The notes under the pieces were generated by a model. It was given only the letters and a program-made list of their open reading frames with translations. It ran no database searches and was not told the DNA's origin. A stretch of DNA of 64,000 nucleotides from Burkholderiales bacterium (GTDB lineage: Bacteria > Pseudomonadota > Gammaproteobacteria > Burkholderiales > Burkholderiaceae_C). The DNA lies in assembly GCA_947453625.1 (NCBI GenBank), contig CANGHK010000014.1:32874-96873 (forward strand). The letters are read 5' to 3'. Positions 36,484 to 50,558 of this stretch are shown piece after piece; position 1 is the first letter of the stretch, and every line of letters starts with the position of its first letter. The position numbers and the translations under genes were made by a program.

Positions 36484-37113
36484 TCAGCTCTTGGGCGCCG
36501 AGGCCAGCGACTTGTTCTTGTCGGCCAGTCGGGTGATCAAGGCGTCCAGACCGCCGGCGCTCAAGTCCTTGGCGAACTGGCCCTTGTAGGCATCCACCAG
36601 CCAGAAGCCGCCTACGTTGACGTCATAGATCTTCCAACCGTCGCCAGCCCTTTCGAGCCGGTAGTCGAGTTGGATCGGGTCGCCCTTGCCACGCACTTCG
36701 GTGCGCACCACCAGTTCCTGGCCGTCGCCGGCACCGGCGCGCAAGGGCTTGACGACCACGGCCTGGTCCTTGACCTGGGTCAGCGCACCCGAATAGGTGT
36801 TGACCATCAGGGTCTGGAACTCGACCAGCATGCGTTTCTGCTGGTCGGGCGTGGCCGCGCGCCACTGCGGTCCGACCGAACTCGCCGTCATGCGCAGGAA
36901 GTTGACGTGTGGCATCACCTTGGCATCGACCAGGGCGCGGATCCGACTCACGTCGCCATCCTGGATCGCCTTGTCGGACTTGACCGCGTCTATCACCTCG
37001 GTCGAGACCTGACGCACGAAGACATCGGGCGCCATCGGCTCGGCGCGCAGGGCCGGCGTGGCCAGGGTCAGCCCAACCAGCGCCAGGGCAAAAATACAGC
37101 GACGTCGCAGCAT
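36484..37113 (-). CDS. mlaC: Periplasmic phospholipid carrier MlaC
   Basis: MlaC shuttles phospholipids between the outer-membrane MlaA complex and the inner-membrane MlaFEDB complex. The product (209 residues from the ATG at 37113) has a signal peptide ending in LRA and the Tol-Tol-Ttg2 pattern (MAPDVFVRQVSTEVIDAVKS and VDAKVMPHVNFLRMTA, both in part) with the conserved DVNVGGFWLVDAYKGQF block. GGAAG precedes 37113; an ATG 12 nt further upstream is less well placed. Confidence 0.93.
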   Translation of the reverse strand: MLRRRCIFALALVGLTLATPALRAEPMAPDVFVRQVSTEVIDAVKSDKAIQDGDVSRIRALVDAKVMPHVNFLRMTASSVGPQWRAATPDQQKRMLVEFQTLMVNTYSGALTQVKDQAVVVKPLRAGAGDGQELVVRTEVRGKGDPIQLDYRLERAGDGWKIYDVNVGGFWLVDAYKGQFAKDLSAGGLDALITRLADKNKSLASAPKS

Positions 37114-37183
37114 CAGAACTTCCATTTCTTGATTGCGGCCGCAGCGGCCATAACACCTTCAACGCGCGAGCCCTACCCGCGGT

Positions 37184-37966
37184 TCACTGACCCGGCTTGT
37201 TGATGAGACTGCGGAACGGCGCCGGTGCCGAGTCGTCGTCGGGCGGGTCGCCGTCGTAGATCAGGCTCTTGCGGCGCGCCAGGTAGGCATCGCGCAGCAG
37301 CATGTACTTGTCGAGTGCGATCTCGTCGAGCACGCGACCGGCGTTGAGCAATTTAACCCGGGTGTTGAGCAACTGGACCCCGGTGGCGATGTTGCGCTGG
37401 CGCGCGCTGTCCCAGATCAGCGCCGAGCCCGAATCCTTGAAGTCCAGCGCCAGCCCGACCGCGTCGCGCACGGTCGACGGGCCCAGCAAGGGCAGCACCA
37501 GATACGGTCCGCTGCGCAGGCCCCAATAGCCGAGGGTCTGGCCGACGTCCTCGACCGTGAAGCGCTCCAGCCCCATTTCGTCGGCCCAGTCCATCAGGCC
37601 GCCGATGCCAAGGGAGGAGTTGACCAGCGTGCGCATGCCCATCTCCAGCGCCTGCCGGGGCTTGACCTGCAGCACCAGATTGGCGGTGGTCCACAGGTCG
37701 CCGATGTTGCCGAAGAAGTTGTCGACGCCCTTGCGCACCAACTGTGGCAGCACGGCCTGGTAGACCTGGGCGACCGGCTTGACCGCCACCTTGTCGACCA
37801 GTTCGTTGACTTCGAACACCCGTCGGTTGACGCTTTCCCAGGGGTCCTGCCGGCTCTCGCCCTCGCCAGGCAGGCTGGCGCAACCGCCCAGACCGGCCAG
37901 CGGAATCAGCAGCGCCCACAGCAACCTTGGCAGCGCCTGAACGCTGACCACGCTTGGCAGGCTCAT
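37184..37966 (-). CDS. mlaA: Outer-membrane lipoprotein MlaA (VacJ)
   Basis: MlaA pulls misplaced phospholipids from the outer leaflet of the outer membrane. The 260-residue product has a lipoprotein signal ending in LGGC (lipidated C29), then DPWESVNRRVFEVNELVDK, the channel helix region (NFFGNIGDLWTTANLVLQ) and YLVLPLLGPSTVRDAVG, all family hallmarks. Its start overlaps the mlaD stop by 4 nt (ATGA at 37963-37966). In E. coli mlaA is unlinked, whereas betaproteobacteria often carry it inside the mla operon, as here. Confidence 0.95.
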   Translation of the reverse strand: MSLPSVVSVQALPRLLWALLIPLAGLGGCASLPGEGESRQDPWESVNRRVFEVNELVDKVAVKPVAQVYQAVLPQLVRKGVDNFFGNIGDLWTTANLVLQVKPRQALEMGMRTLVNSSLGIGGLMDWADEMGLERFTVEDVGQTLGYWGLRSGPYLVLPLLGPSTVRDAVGLALDFKDSGSALIWDSARQRNIATGVQLLNTRVKLLNAGRVLDEIALDKYMLLRDAYLARRKSLIYDGDPPDDDSAPAPFRSLINKPGQ

Positions 37967-38445
37967 GGCTTCTTGCCGGTGTCGGCGCCAGCGTCGGCCG
38001 CCTTGCTGAACATGAACTGGCTGATCAGTTTCTCCAGCACCACCGCAGACTGGGTCCGAGTGATCAGCGCGCCGGGCGCCAGGTTGTCGACCTCGCCGCC
38101 GGGCTCCAGCCCGACATACTGGTCGCCGAGCAGGCCGGCGGTACGGATATTGGCCGAGCTGTCCTTGGGGATCGGGTAGGACCGCTCGATCGCCAGGCTC
38201 ACCACGCCCTGGAAGGTCTTGGGGTCCAGGGTGATCGCCGTGACCCGGCCGACCACCACGCCAGCCACACGCACCGGCGCGCGCGCCTTCAGCCCGCCGA
38301 TGTCATCGAAGCGCGCCGACACCATGTAGCTGTCCTGGCTGTTGAAGCTCGACAGGTTGGCGGCCTTCAGCGCGACGAACACCAGCGCCACCACCCCCAG
38401 CACGACGAACAGCCCGACCAGGATCTCGATGCTTCTCTTTGACAT
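37963..38445 (-). CDS. mlaD: MCE-domain protein MlaD
   Basis: The membrane-anchored hexamer-forming subunit that binds phospholipid at the inner membrane. The 160-residue product has one N-terminal transmembrane helix (about 8-27, ILVGLFVVLGVVALVFVALK) and a single MCE domain (about 39-117, VSARFDDIGGLKARAPVRVA). A C-terminal hydrophobic pore segment (LLGDQYVGLEPGG and the following residues) is present. It lies 27 nt after mlaE and overlaps mlaA. Confidence 0.94.
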   Translation of the reverse strand: MSKRSIEILVGLFVVLGVVALVFVALKAANLSSFNSQDSYMVSARFDDIGGLKARAPVRVAGVVVGRVTAITLDPKTFQGVVSLAIERSYPIPKDSSANIRTAGLLGDQYVGLEPGGEVDNLAPGALITRTQSAVVLEKLISQFMFSKAADAGADTGKKP

Positions 38446-38472
38446 TGTTCTGTGCTCCGGTTCAGCGATGCG

Positions 38473-39252
38473 TCAAGGCGTCGAGAACATCAACGCGGTG
38501 AGGACGAAATCCATGCCCAGCACCGCGAGCGACGAGATCACCACGGTGCGGGTGGTGGCGTAGGCCACACCCTCGGGCGTGGCCTCGGTCTCGTAGCCCT
38601 GGTAGAGCGCGACGGCGGTGCAGATCACGCCGAACACCGCGCTCTTGACGATGCCGTTGCCCAGGTCACGCCAGACGTCGACGCCGTTCTGCTGGATGGA
38701 CCAGAAGTTGCCGGCGTCTATGCCGATCATGCCGACTGCGACTGTCCATGCGCCGATGATGCCCACGGCCGAGAACAGGATGGTCAGCAGCGGCAGCGAG
38801 ACGACGCCGGCCAGGAAGCGCGGCGCCAGCACCCGCACCCGCGGGTCGATCGCCATCAACTCCATCGCCGCGATCTGCTCGCCGGCCTTCATCAGACCGA
38901 TCTCGGCCGTCAGCGAGGTGCCGGCGCGCCCGGCAAACAGCAGCGCGGTGACCACCGGGCCGAGTTCACGCACCAGCGACAGGTTGACCACCAGCCCCAG
39001 CGACTCGGCCGCGCCGTACTTGACCAGCGCGTAATACATCTGCAGCGCCAGCACGAAGCCCACCGCCAGCCCCGAGGCCAGGATGATCAGCAGCGAGCGG
39101 TTGCCGATGGCATGGATCTGCGTGACCACCAGGCCGAAGCGGCGCATCGAGGCCGGCAGCGCGCGCAGCAGGTCGACGAAGAACAGCGCGGCATGGCCCC
39201 AGCCATGCAGCACGGCCAGCGACCAGGCACCCAGCCCTGCAAGCCAGTTCAT
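38473..39252 (-). CDS. mlaE: Phospholipid ABC transporter permease MlaE
   Basis: The integral membrane permease of the Mla system, 259 residues, with the family pattern of an N-terminal interfacial helix and five transmembrane segments. Conserved pieces are LLIILASGLAVGFVLALQMY, GPVVTALLFAGRAGTSLTAE (with the coupling helix GRAGTSLTAEIG) and the ALMFSTP-type C-terminus. It lies between mlaF (70 nt upstream) and mlaD. Confidence 0.94.
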   Translation of the reverse strand: MNWLAGLGAWSLAVLHGWGHAALFFVDLLRALPASMRRFGLVVTQIHAIGNRSLLIILASGLAVGFVLALQMYYALVKYGAAESLGLVVNLSLVRELGPVVTALLFAGRAGTSLTAEIGLMKAGEQIAAMELMAIDPRVRVLAPRFLAGVVSLPLLTILFSAVGIIGAWTVAVGMIGIDAGNFWSIQQNGVDVWRDLGNGIVKSAVFGVICTAVALYQGYETEATPEGVAYATTRTVVISSLAVLGMDFVLTALMFSTP

Positions 39253-39322
39253 GGGTGCACCCTGAGGCCTTCGGCCGATCCCGCCAAGCGGGAATGAGCG
39301 CCTCCGGGCGGCCGGGCGGCGC

Positions 39323-40171
39323 TCATGGCGTCACCTTCAAGCCGTAGTCCTCAGCCATGGGCCGCGCCGGATAGTGGAACTTGACCGGCCCGTCGGGCTC
39401 GCCGCGCACGAACTGGCGCACCTCGGGGTCGGTGCTGGCCATCAGCTCGGCGGGGCTGCCCTGGGCCACGATGCGGCCCTGGGTGGCCATCAAGATCACA
39501 TGGTCGCTGATCGCCATGCATTCGGGCACGTCGTGCGAGACCACCAGCGAGGTGGCGCCGGTGATGTCGTTGAGGCTGCGGATCAGCTTGGCCGCCACCC
39601 CCATCGAGATCAGGTCGAGGCCGGCGAAAGGCTCGTCATACATGATCAACTCGGGGTCGAGCGCGATCGCCCGGGCCAGCGCGATGCGGCGCGCCATGCC
39701 GCCCGACACCTCGCTGATGCGCAGCCCGGCCGCGCCGCGCAGGCCCACCGCATTGAGCTTCATCAGCACGATGTCGTGGATCAGCGGCTCGGGCAGGTCG
39801 GTCATCTCGCGCAGCGGGAAGGCGACGTTGTCGAACACCGACAGGTCGGTGAACAGCGCGCCGAACTGGAACAACATGCCGATCCGGCGGCGCAGCCGGA
39901 AGAGCTGGGCCCGGTTGCGGGCGTCGACCAGTTCGCCGTCGAACACCACGCGGCCGCTGCTGGCCGCGTGCACACCGCCGATCAGCCTCAGCAGCGTGGT
40001 CTTGCCGCAGCCCGACCCGCCCAGCAGCGACGTGACCTTGCCGCGCCCAAAGCGCAGGCTGACATCTTGCAGGATGGCGCGACTGCTGTCGTAGCCAAAC
40101 CTGACATGGTCGATCTCGATCAGCGTGTCGGGGTTCAAGGGGGATTTGCGGTCCGGGCACAGGCCGTGCAT
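39323..40171 (-). CDS. mlaF: Phospholipid ABC transporter ATP-binding protein MlaF
   Basis: The ATPase that powers phospholipid movement through MlaE. The 282-residue product has Walker A GGSGCGKTT (51-59), signature VSGGMARRIALARA, and Walker B ELIMYDEPFAGLD. The ATG at 40171 gives an N-terminal extension of about 13 residues before IEIDHVRFGY; a TTG at 40138 is an alternative start, and neither has a clear ribosome-binding sequence. It is the first gene of the operon mlaF-E-D-A-C-B. Confidence 0.93.
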   Translation of the reverse strand: MHGLCPDRKSPLNPDTLIEIDHVRFGYDSSRAILQDVSLRFGRGKVTSLLGGSGCGKTTLLRLIGGVHAASSGRVVFDGELVDARNRAQLFRLRRRIGMLFQFGALFTDLSVFDNVAFPLREMTDLPEPLIHDIVLMKLNAVGLRGAAGLRISEVSGGMARRIALARAIALDPELIMYDEPFAGLDLISMGVAAKLIRSLNDITGATSLVVSHDVPECMAISDHVILMATQGRIVAQGSPAELMASTDPEVRQFVRGEPDGPVKFHYPARPMAEDYGLKVTP

Positions 40172-40283
40172 ATATCGACAGGGCCGGACCGTCTGCGGTA
40201 GACCGGGAGAGACATAGCACAGAATTGTCGCACGCAGCCCATACCGTCAAGGGATAGCCCTGATACGGTTCGGCAAACCGATG

Positions 40284-40322
40284 TTGCCGGCCGGCAAAGG
40301 AGGCGGGCCGCTGCAGCCCGCC
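40284..40322 (-). terminator. Paired hairpins after gltD
   Basis: On the minus strand, downstream of the gltD stop, a perfect 7-bp hairpin GGCGGGC-CGCTGCA-GCCCGCC (40302-40322) is followed by TCCTTT and then the 14-bp palindrome TTGCCGGCCGGCAA (40284-40297). Together they probably end the gltBD transcript. Confidence 0.4.
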
Positions 40323-40339
40323 GTGCCGATACCCGGCGC

Positions 40340-41803
<1,464 letters not shown>

Positions 41804-41835
41804 GAGGTTCTGCCTGTTGTCTAGCGTGGTTCAGA

Positions 41836-46608
<4,773 letters not shown>

Positions 46609-46638
46609 CGCGCATTCCTTCGCATTTCGGGGGAACGA

Positions 46639-46667
46639 AATTTACTGCGACGCAGCATTCGTTTCAA
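46639..46667 (-). promoter_or_regulatory. gltB: gltB promoter with a dyad in the spacer
   Basis: On the minus strand TTGAAA (46662-46667) and TAAATT (46639-46644) are 17 nt apart and point at gltB, whose ATG is 30 nt further on. The 11-bp palindrome CTGCGACGCAG (46645-46655) fills the spacer, where a regulator could bind. Confidence 0.55.
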
Positions 46668-46674
46668 GTGAATT

Positions 46675-46739
46675 TAAATGGGGTCAGACTCATTTATACC
46701 CGCAGAGTAGCGTCAACCCCAAAATAAATGGGGACAGAC
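46675..46739. repeat. REP-like repeats next to the RAYT gene
   Basis: TAAATGGGGTCAGAC (46675-46689) and TAAATGGGGACAGAC (46725-46739) are direct repeats with one mismatch. The first is flanked by CATTTA (46691-46696), so it forms TAAATG...CATTTA inverted arms. The stretch is AT-richer than its surroundings and lies between the gltB promoter and the RAYT gene's 3' end. Sequences of this type recur beside RAYT genes in betaproteobacteria. Confidence 0.65.
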
Positions 46740-46815
46740 ATCAGCTTCAGCGGATCGGCTGCAGACAGCAAGTCTTGCGCCTGACCTGGGGCCAACGGCG
46801 ACTCCGGCCGGGCGC

Positions 46816-47508
46816 TCAGGCGCCAGGCCGTGGCGGCCGCCCCCGCGGCCGGGGTTGCACCGGACGGTCGGCCTGCCGCGCGAGACCGGCCAGAAAGCCC
46901 TCGTCGCCCACCGCCCAGCCCTTGCGGCTGGCCTGGGCCAGCGCGAGCACCCGCGGCGCGGCCAGTCCCTCATCGAGCAGGCGGCGGTAGGCGGCCTCGC
47001 GCTCGAACGGCGTGTTGCCCAGTTGCCAGTAGGCGCTGGCGTCGGTGATCAATCCATCGCGCAGCAGGCCCAGGTGGTGGCGGGCGCTGGACCAGCCGAA
47101 GTCCTGGGCCCGCTCGACATGCGCCGTGCGCACCGGATGGTGGTCGATGAACAGCATCGCGTCCAACAACAGGGCGCCGGGCTGCACCACGGTGGCGCGA
47201 AAACGCCCGGCCCAGAGCGTGCCGCGCCGATCATGGCGGCGGTTGAAGCCAGCCCCGTAACGCCGGCCCAGCCCCTGCATCAGCCGGCCCAGGCCGCCGT
47301 CGGTGCTGGGCGTCAGCAGCAGGTGGACATGGTCGTCGAGCAGCACATGGCCCTGCACGGCCACCCGCTGCTGCAGCGCCGACTCGCGCAGCGCGGCCAG
47401 AAACTGGCGCCTGTCCTCGTCGTCGGCGAACACCGGCTGTCCGCTGTGGCCGTACAGCGACACCAGATGGGCCTGGCCGGCCAGCGCCAACCGGGGCAGC
47501 CGGGCCAT
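46816..47508 (-). CDS. REP-associated tyrosine transposase (RAYT), probably inactive
   Basis: A Y1-type transposase-like protein of 230 residues, related to the enzymes that spread REP palindromes. The HUH pair is H60 and H62 (LDDHVHLLLTP), and the GRRYGAGFNRR...GTLWAGRFR helix is present. In typical members a conserved YIELNPVRA segment about 50-60 residues after HUH carries the catalytic Tyr. Here it reads FIDHHPVRT, with Phe at residue 120. It therefore may lack the nucleophile. It starts 3 nt after dgt, so it is expressed as the end of the aroKB-dgt operon. The C-terminal tail is Arg/Pro-rich. Confidence 0.85.
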   Translation of the reverse strand: MARLPRLALAGQAHLVSLYGHSGQPVFADDEDRRQFLAALRESALQQRVAVQGHVLLDDHVHLLLTPSTDGGLGRLMQGLGRRYGAGFNRRHDRRGTLWAGRFRATVVQPGALLLDAMLFIDHHPVRTAHVERAQDFGWSSARHHLGLLRDGLITDASAYWQLGNTPFEREAAYRRLLDEGLAAPRVLALAQASRKGWAVGDEGFLAGLARQADRPVQPRPRGRPPRPGA

Positions 47509-47511
47509 CGC

Positions 47512-48738
47512 TCAGCCGGCGGGCGGGGGCGCGCCGGGGAGTGTGCCGGGGAGTACGCCGGAGGATGCGCCAGACAGCGCACCGGGCGCCGCGTCCAGCG
47601 CCGCGAAGACATCCTGGCCGGTTAGGCGCTGGTGTTCGCGGGTGGCAAAACGGTCGGTCATGCCCGCCACATAGTCGGCCACCGCGCGCGGGCGGTCGGG
47701 CATCGCGGCATGCTCGGCAGGCATCTCGGCCGGCGCCGCCACGTAGGCGGCGAACAGCTCACGCACCACCTGGCGCGCGGCCTCGGTGGTGCGCATCACC
47801 TGGGGATGGCGGTAGAGCGCGCTGAACAACAGCCGCTTGAGCGCGGCGCTGTCGGCCTGCACTGGGTCGGAAAAGCGCAGCAGGCGCGGCCCATGACGCA
47901 CCGCGTCCGCGCTGTCGGGCCGGGCCAGCGCCAGCGCGGCGGCGGTGCTGTCGATCACGTCGTGCACCTGGGCCGACAGCATGCGCCGGATGGTCTCGAA
48001 CAGCAGCCGCCGGCCAGGCTGGTCGGCCAGCCGCGGGTGCTCGGCCAGCGCCTGGTCGTGGTACTGGCGCACCCCCGGCAATTCGAGCAACTGCTCGAAG
48101 CGCAGCAGGCCCGAGCGCACGCCGTCGTCGATGTCGTGGGCGTTGTAGGCGATGCTGTCGGCCAGGTCGGTGAGTTGGGCCTCCAGGCTGGGCTGGGTGC
48201 CGTCCAGAAAGCGCCGCGCCACACCGCCAGGTTCGGCCGCGTCGAGTGCCAGCGCGTCGCGCCGGCTGCAGTGCTTGAGGATGCCCTCGCGGGTCTCGAA
48301 GCTCAGGTTCAGACCGTCGAAATCGGGGTAGCGAGCCTCCAGCCGGTCGACCACCCGCAGGCTCTGCAGGTTGTGCTCGAAACCGCCATGCGCGCGCATG
48401 CAGTCGTGCAGCGCATCCTGGCCGGCATGGCCGAAGGGCGTGTGGCCCAGGTCATGCGCCAGCGCGATGGCCTCGGCCAGGTCCTCATCCAGCCCCAGCC
48501 CGCGCGCGATCGAGCGGCCCAGTTGCGCCACCTCCAGCGAGTGGGTCAACCGGGTGCGGAACAGGTCGCCCTCGTGGTTGATGAAGACCTGCGTCTTGTA
48601 GACCAGCCGGCGGAAGGCGGTGCTGTGCACGATGCGGTCGCGGTCGCGCTGAAACACGTTGCGCAGCCTGACCTCGGGCTCGGGATGGCGCCGGCCGCGG
48701 CTGGCGTCGGCGAGGCTGGCGTAAGCGGCCAAGGTCAT
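47512..48738 (-). CDS. dgt: Deoxyguanosinetriphosphate triphosphohydrolase-like protein
   Basis: An HD-domain enzyme that removes triphosphate from dNTPs. The 408-residue product has the family start RLRNVFQRDRDRIVHSTAFR, RLTHSLEV (H66), and the HD pair H95-D96 in HDLGHTPFGHAG. The last 25 residues form five degenerate tetrapeptide repeats (GALS, GASS, GVLP, GTLP, GAPP), encoded by a 12-bp repeat (47524-47583), which is outside the conserved domain. It lies 12 nt after aroB and 3 nt before the RAYT gene. Confidence 0.94.
   Translation of the reverse strand: MTLAAYASLADASRGRRHPEPEVRLRNVFQRDRDRIVHSTAFRRLVYKTQVFINHEGDLFRTRLTHSLEVAQLGRSIARGLGLDEDLAEAIALAHDLGHTPFGHAGQDALHDCMRAHGGFEHNLQSLRVVDRLEARYPDFDGLNLSFETREGILKHCSRRDALALDAAEPGGVARRFLDGTQPSLEAQLTDLADSIAYNAHDIDDGVRSGLLRFEQLLELPGVRQYHDQALAEHPRLADQPGRRLLFETIRRMLSAQVHDVIDSTAAALALARPDSADAVRHGPRLLRFSDPVQADSAALKRLLFSALYRHPQVMRTTEAARQVVRELFAAYVAAPAEMPAEHAAMPDRPRAVADYVAGMTDRFATREHQRLTGQDVFAALDAAPGALSGASSGVLPGTLPGAPPPAG
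47524..47583 (-). repeat. Five degenerate 12-bp repeats at the 3' end of dgt
   Basis: Five consecutive 12-bp units encode Gly-x-(Leu/Ser/Pro)-(Ser/Pro) tetrapeptides. Units are in frame and imperfect, so this is an older expansion than the preT repeat. Confidence 0.7.
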
Positions 48739-48750
48739 GACGGGTGCTCC

Positions 48751-49860
48751 TCAGGCCGGCGCGGTGTGGGCGGCGATCACCGCCGCCACCAGCGCGTCGG
48801 GCGCAGGCCGCACCAACGCGTGGCCCAGGCCCTCGATCAGCACGAAGCGGATCTCGCCGGCCTCGGACTTCTTGTCGCCGCGCATCAGCGCCATCCAGCG
48901 CGCGAGCGGCAGCGCAGGCGCCTGCACCGGCAGGCCGGCGCGCCGGCACAACGCCTGCAGCCGCGGCACCAGGGCCGCATCCGCCAGCCCCAGCCTGGCC
49001 GACAGGTCGGCCGCCATCACCATGCCGCAGCCCACCGCCTCGCCGTGCAGCCACTGGCCGTAGCCCAGTCCGGTCTCGATCGCGTGGCCGAAGGTGTGGC
49101 CAAAGTTCAGGATGGCGCGCAGCCCGCCCTCGCGCTCGTCCTGGCCCACCACCTCGGCCTTGATCTCGCAAGAACGCCGCACCGCATGGGCCAGCGCCGG
49201 CTTGTCGCAGGCGCGCAGCGCATCGATGTTCGCCTCTATCCAGTCGAAGAACGCCGGGTCGGCGATAGGCCCGTACTTGATGACCTCGGCCAGGCCGGCC
49301 GACAGTTCGCGCTCGGGCAAGGTGTCGAGCAGATCGAGATCGCAGATCACGCGTGCCGGCTGGTAGAAGGCGCCGATCATGTTCTTGCCCAAGGGGTGGT
49401 TGATCGCGGTCTTGCCGCCCACCGAAGAATCCACCTGCGCCAGCAAGGTCGTGGGCACCTGGACGAAAGGCACGCCGCGCATGTAGCAGGCCGCAGCGAA
49501 CCCGGCCATGTCGCCGACCACGCCGCCGCCCAGCGCGTAAAGCACGGTCTTGCGGTCGCAGCCGTCGGCCAGCAGCCGGTCGTAGACCAGGCCCAGCGTG
49601 GCGGCGTCCTTGAAGGCCTCGCCGTCGGGCAGCGCAATCTGCAGCACGCGGCGGTGGCGGCCGGCCAACTGCGCGGCCAGGCGGGCGGCGTAGAGCGGGG
49701 CCACCGTCGTGTTGCTGACGATCAGCGCGTCACTGGACGCCGGCAAGCCGGCCCAAGAGGCCGCATCGCCCAGCAGGCCGCAGCCGATGTGGATGTCGTA
49801 GCTGCGATCGCCCAGCTTGATGGGGACGCGAAGGGTCTCAACAGGGGTGGCGGTGTCCAT
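48751..49860 (-). CDS. aroB: 3-Dehydroquinate synthase
   Basis: Second step of the shikimate pathway, turning DAHP into 3-dehydroquinate with NAD and zinc. The 369-residue product has [26 protein letters not shown] (in part), and the zinc-ligand segment GHTFGHAIE with the expected His residues. The ATG at 49860 fits the family start ([11 protein letters not shown]); an upstream in-frame GTG at 49881 is less likely. It follows aroK after 121 nt and shares its direction. Confidence 0.96.
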   Translation of the reverse strand: MDTATPVETLRVPIKLGDRSYDIHIGCGLLGDAASWAGLPASSDALIVSNTTVAPLYAARLAAQLAGRHRRVLQIALPDGEAFKDAATLGLVYDRLLADGCDRKTVLYALGGGVVGDMAGFAAACYMRGVPFVQVPTTLLAQVDSSVGGKTAINHPLGKNMIGAFYQPARVICDLDLLDTLPERELSAGLAEVIKYGPIADPAFFDWIEANIDALRACDKPALAHAVRRSCEIKAEVVGQDEREGGLRAILNFGHTFGHAIETGLGYGQWLHGEAVGCGMVMAADLSARLGLADAALVPRLQALCRRAGLPVQAPALPLARWMALMRGDKKSEAGEIRFVLIEGLGHALVRPAPDALVAAVIAAHTAPA

Positions 49861-49981
49861 GGCGGGCAGTGTATTCGGCACCAGTCGGCCCGGGACGCCC
49901 CAGTCGGCCGGTCATTGTTGCGGATGCCCAAGGTCAACTTGACGATGCCAGTCGGCTTGAACAGTTGACCAAGGTGGTGAC

Positions 49982-50548
49982 TCAAACCTGCGGCGGCAGC
50001 ACCCGCCCGACCGTGGCCGGCACCTGCGACGGGTCTATCACCCCGGCCAGTTCCAGTTGCATCAGGATCATGTTGACCAGCGTGGGCACCGAAGGCCGGC
50101 CGGTCTCGATGACGAAATCGCAGGCCTCGAGGTAGAACGGATCGCGCTCGCCGTACAACTCGCGCAGGCGCTTGAGCGGATCCTTGACCTGCAGCAGCGG
50201 GCGCTGGGTGTCGTGGCGCAGGCGGCGGAACAACTCCTCGGGCGACGACCGCAGGTAGATCACCTCGCAATGGGTCTTGAGCGCCACCCGGTTGGCCTCG
50301 CGCAGCACCGCCCCGCCGCCGGTGGCCAGCACGGTGTCGCCCAACTCGCACAGGCTGGCGATGGTCTGCTGCTCGAGTTCGCGGAAAGCCGTCTCACCAT
50401 GCTGCTCGAAATAGGCCCGGATCGGCCCGCCGATCTCGCGCTCGATCTCATGGTCACTGTCGACGAAGCGCCAGCCCAGCTGACGAGCCAGGTGCCGCCC
50501 GACGGTGGACTTGCCGCTGCCGGGCATGCCGACGAGGGCGATCCTCAC
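49982..50548 (-). CDS. aroK: Shikimate kinase
   Basis: Phosphorylates shikimate to shikimate-3-phosphate. The 188-residue product (GTG start at 50548) has the P-loop GMPGSGKST (7-15), DSDHEIE with the metal-binding Asp, and the shikimate-binding ATGGGAVLRE. The stop of the Ig-repeat lipoprotein gene lies 10 nt upstream; a second GTG at 50569 would overlap it. The pil-aroKB arrangement is standard in beta- and gammaproteobacteria, here interrupted by the lipoprotein gene. Confidence 0.95.
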   Translation of the reverse strand: MRIALVGMPGSGKSTVGRHLARQLGWRFVDSDHEIEREIGGPIRAYFEQHGETAFRELEQQTIASLCELGDTVLATGGGAVLREANRVALKTHCEVIYLRSSPEELFRRLRHDTQRPLLQVKDPLKRLRELYGERDPFYLEACDFVIETGRPSVPTLVNMILMQLELAGVIDPSQVPATVGRVLPPQV

Positions 50549-50558
50549 GAACGCGCGC

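Noticed and set aside
39253..39322. The GC-rich mlaF-mlaE gap considered as a third copy of the 37-bp repeat
   Set aside because: It shares only short GGCGG/CCGCC words; no extended alignment could be made.
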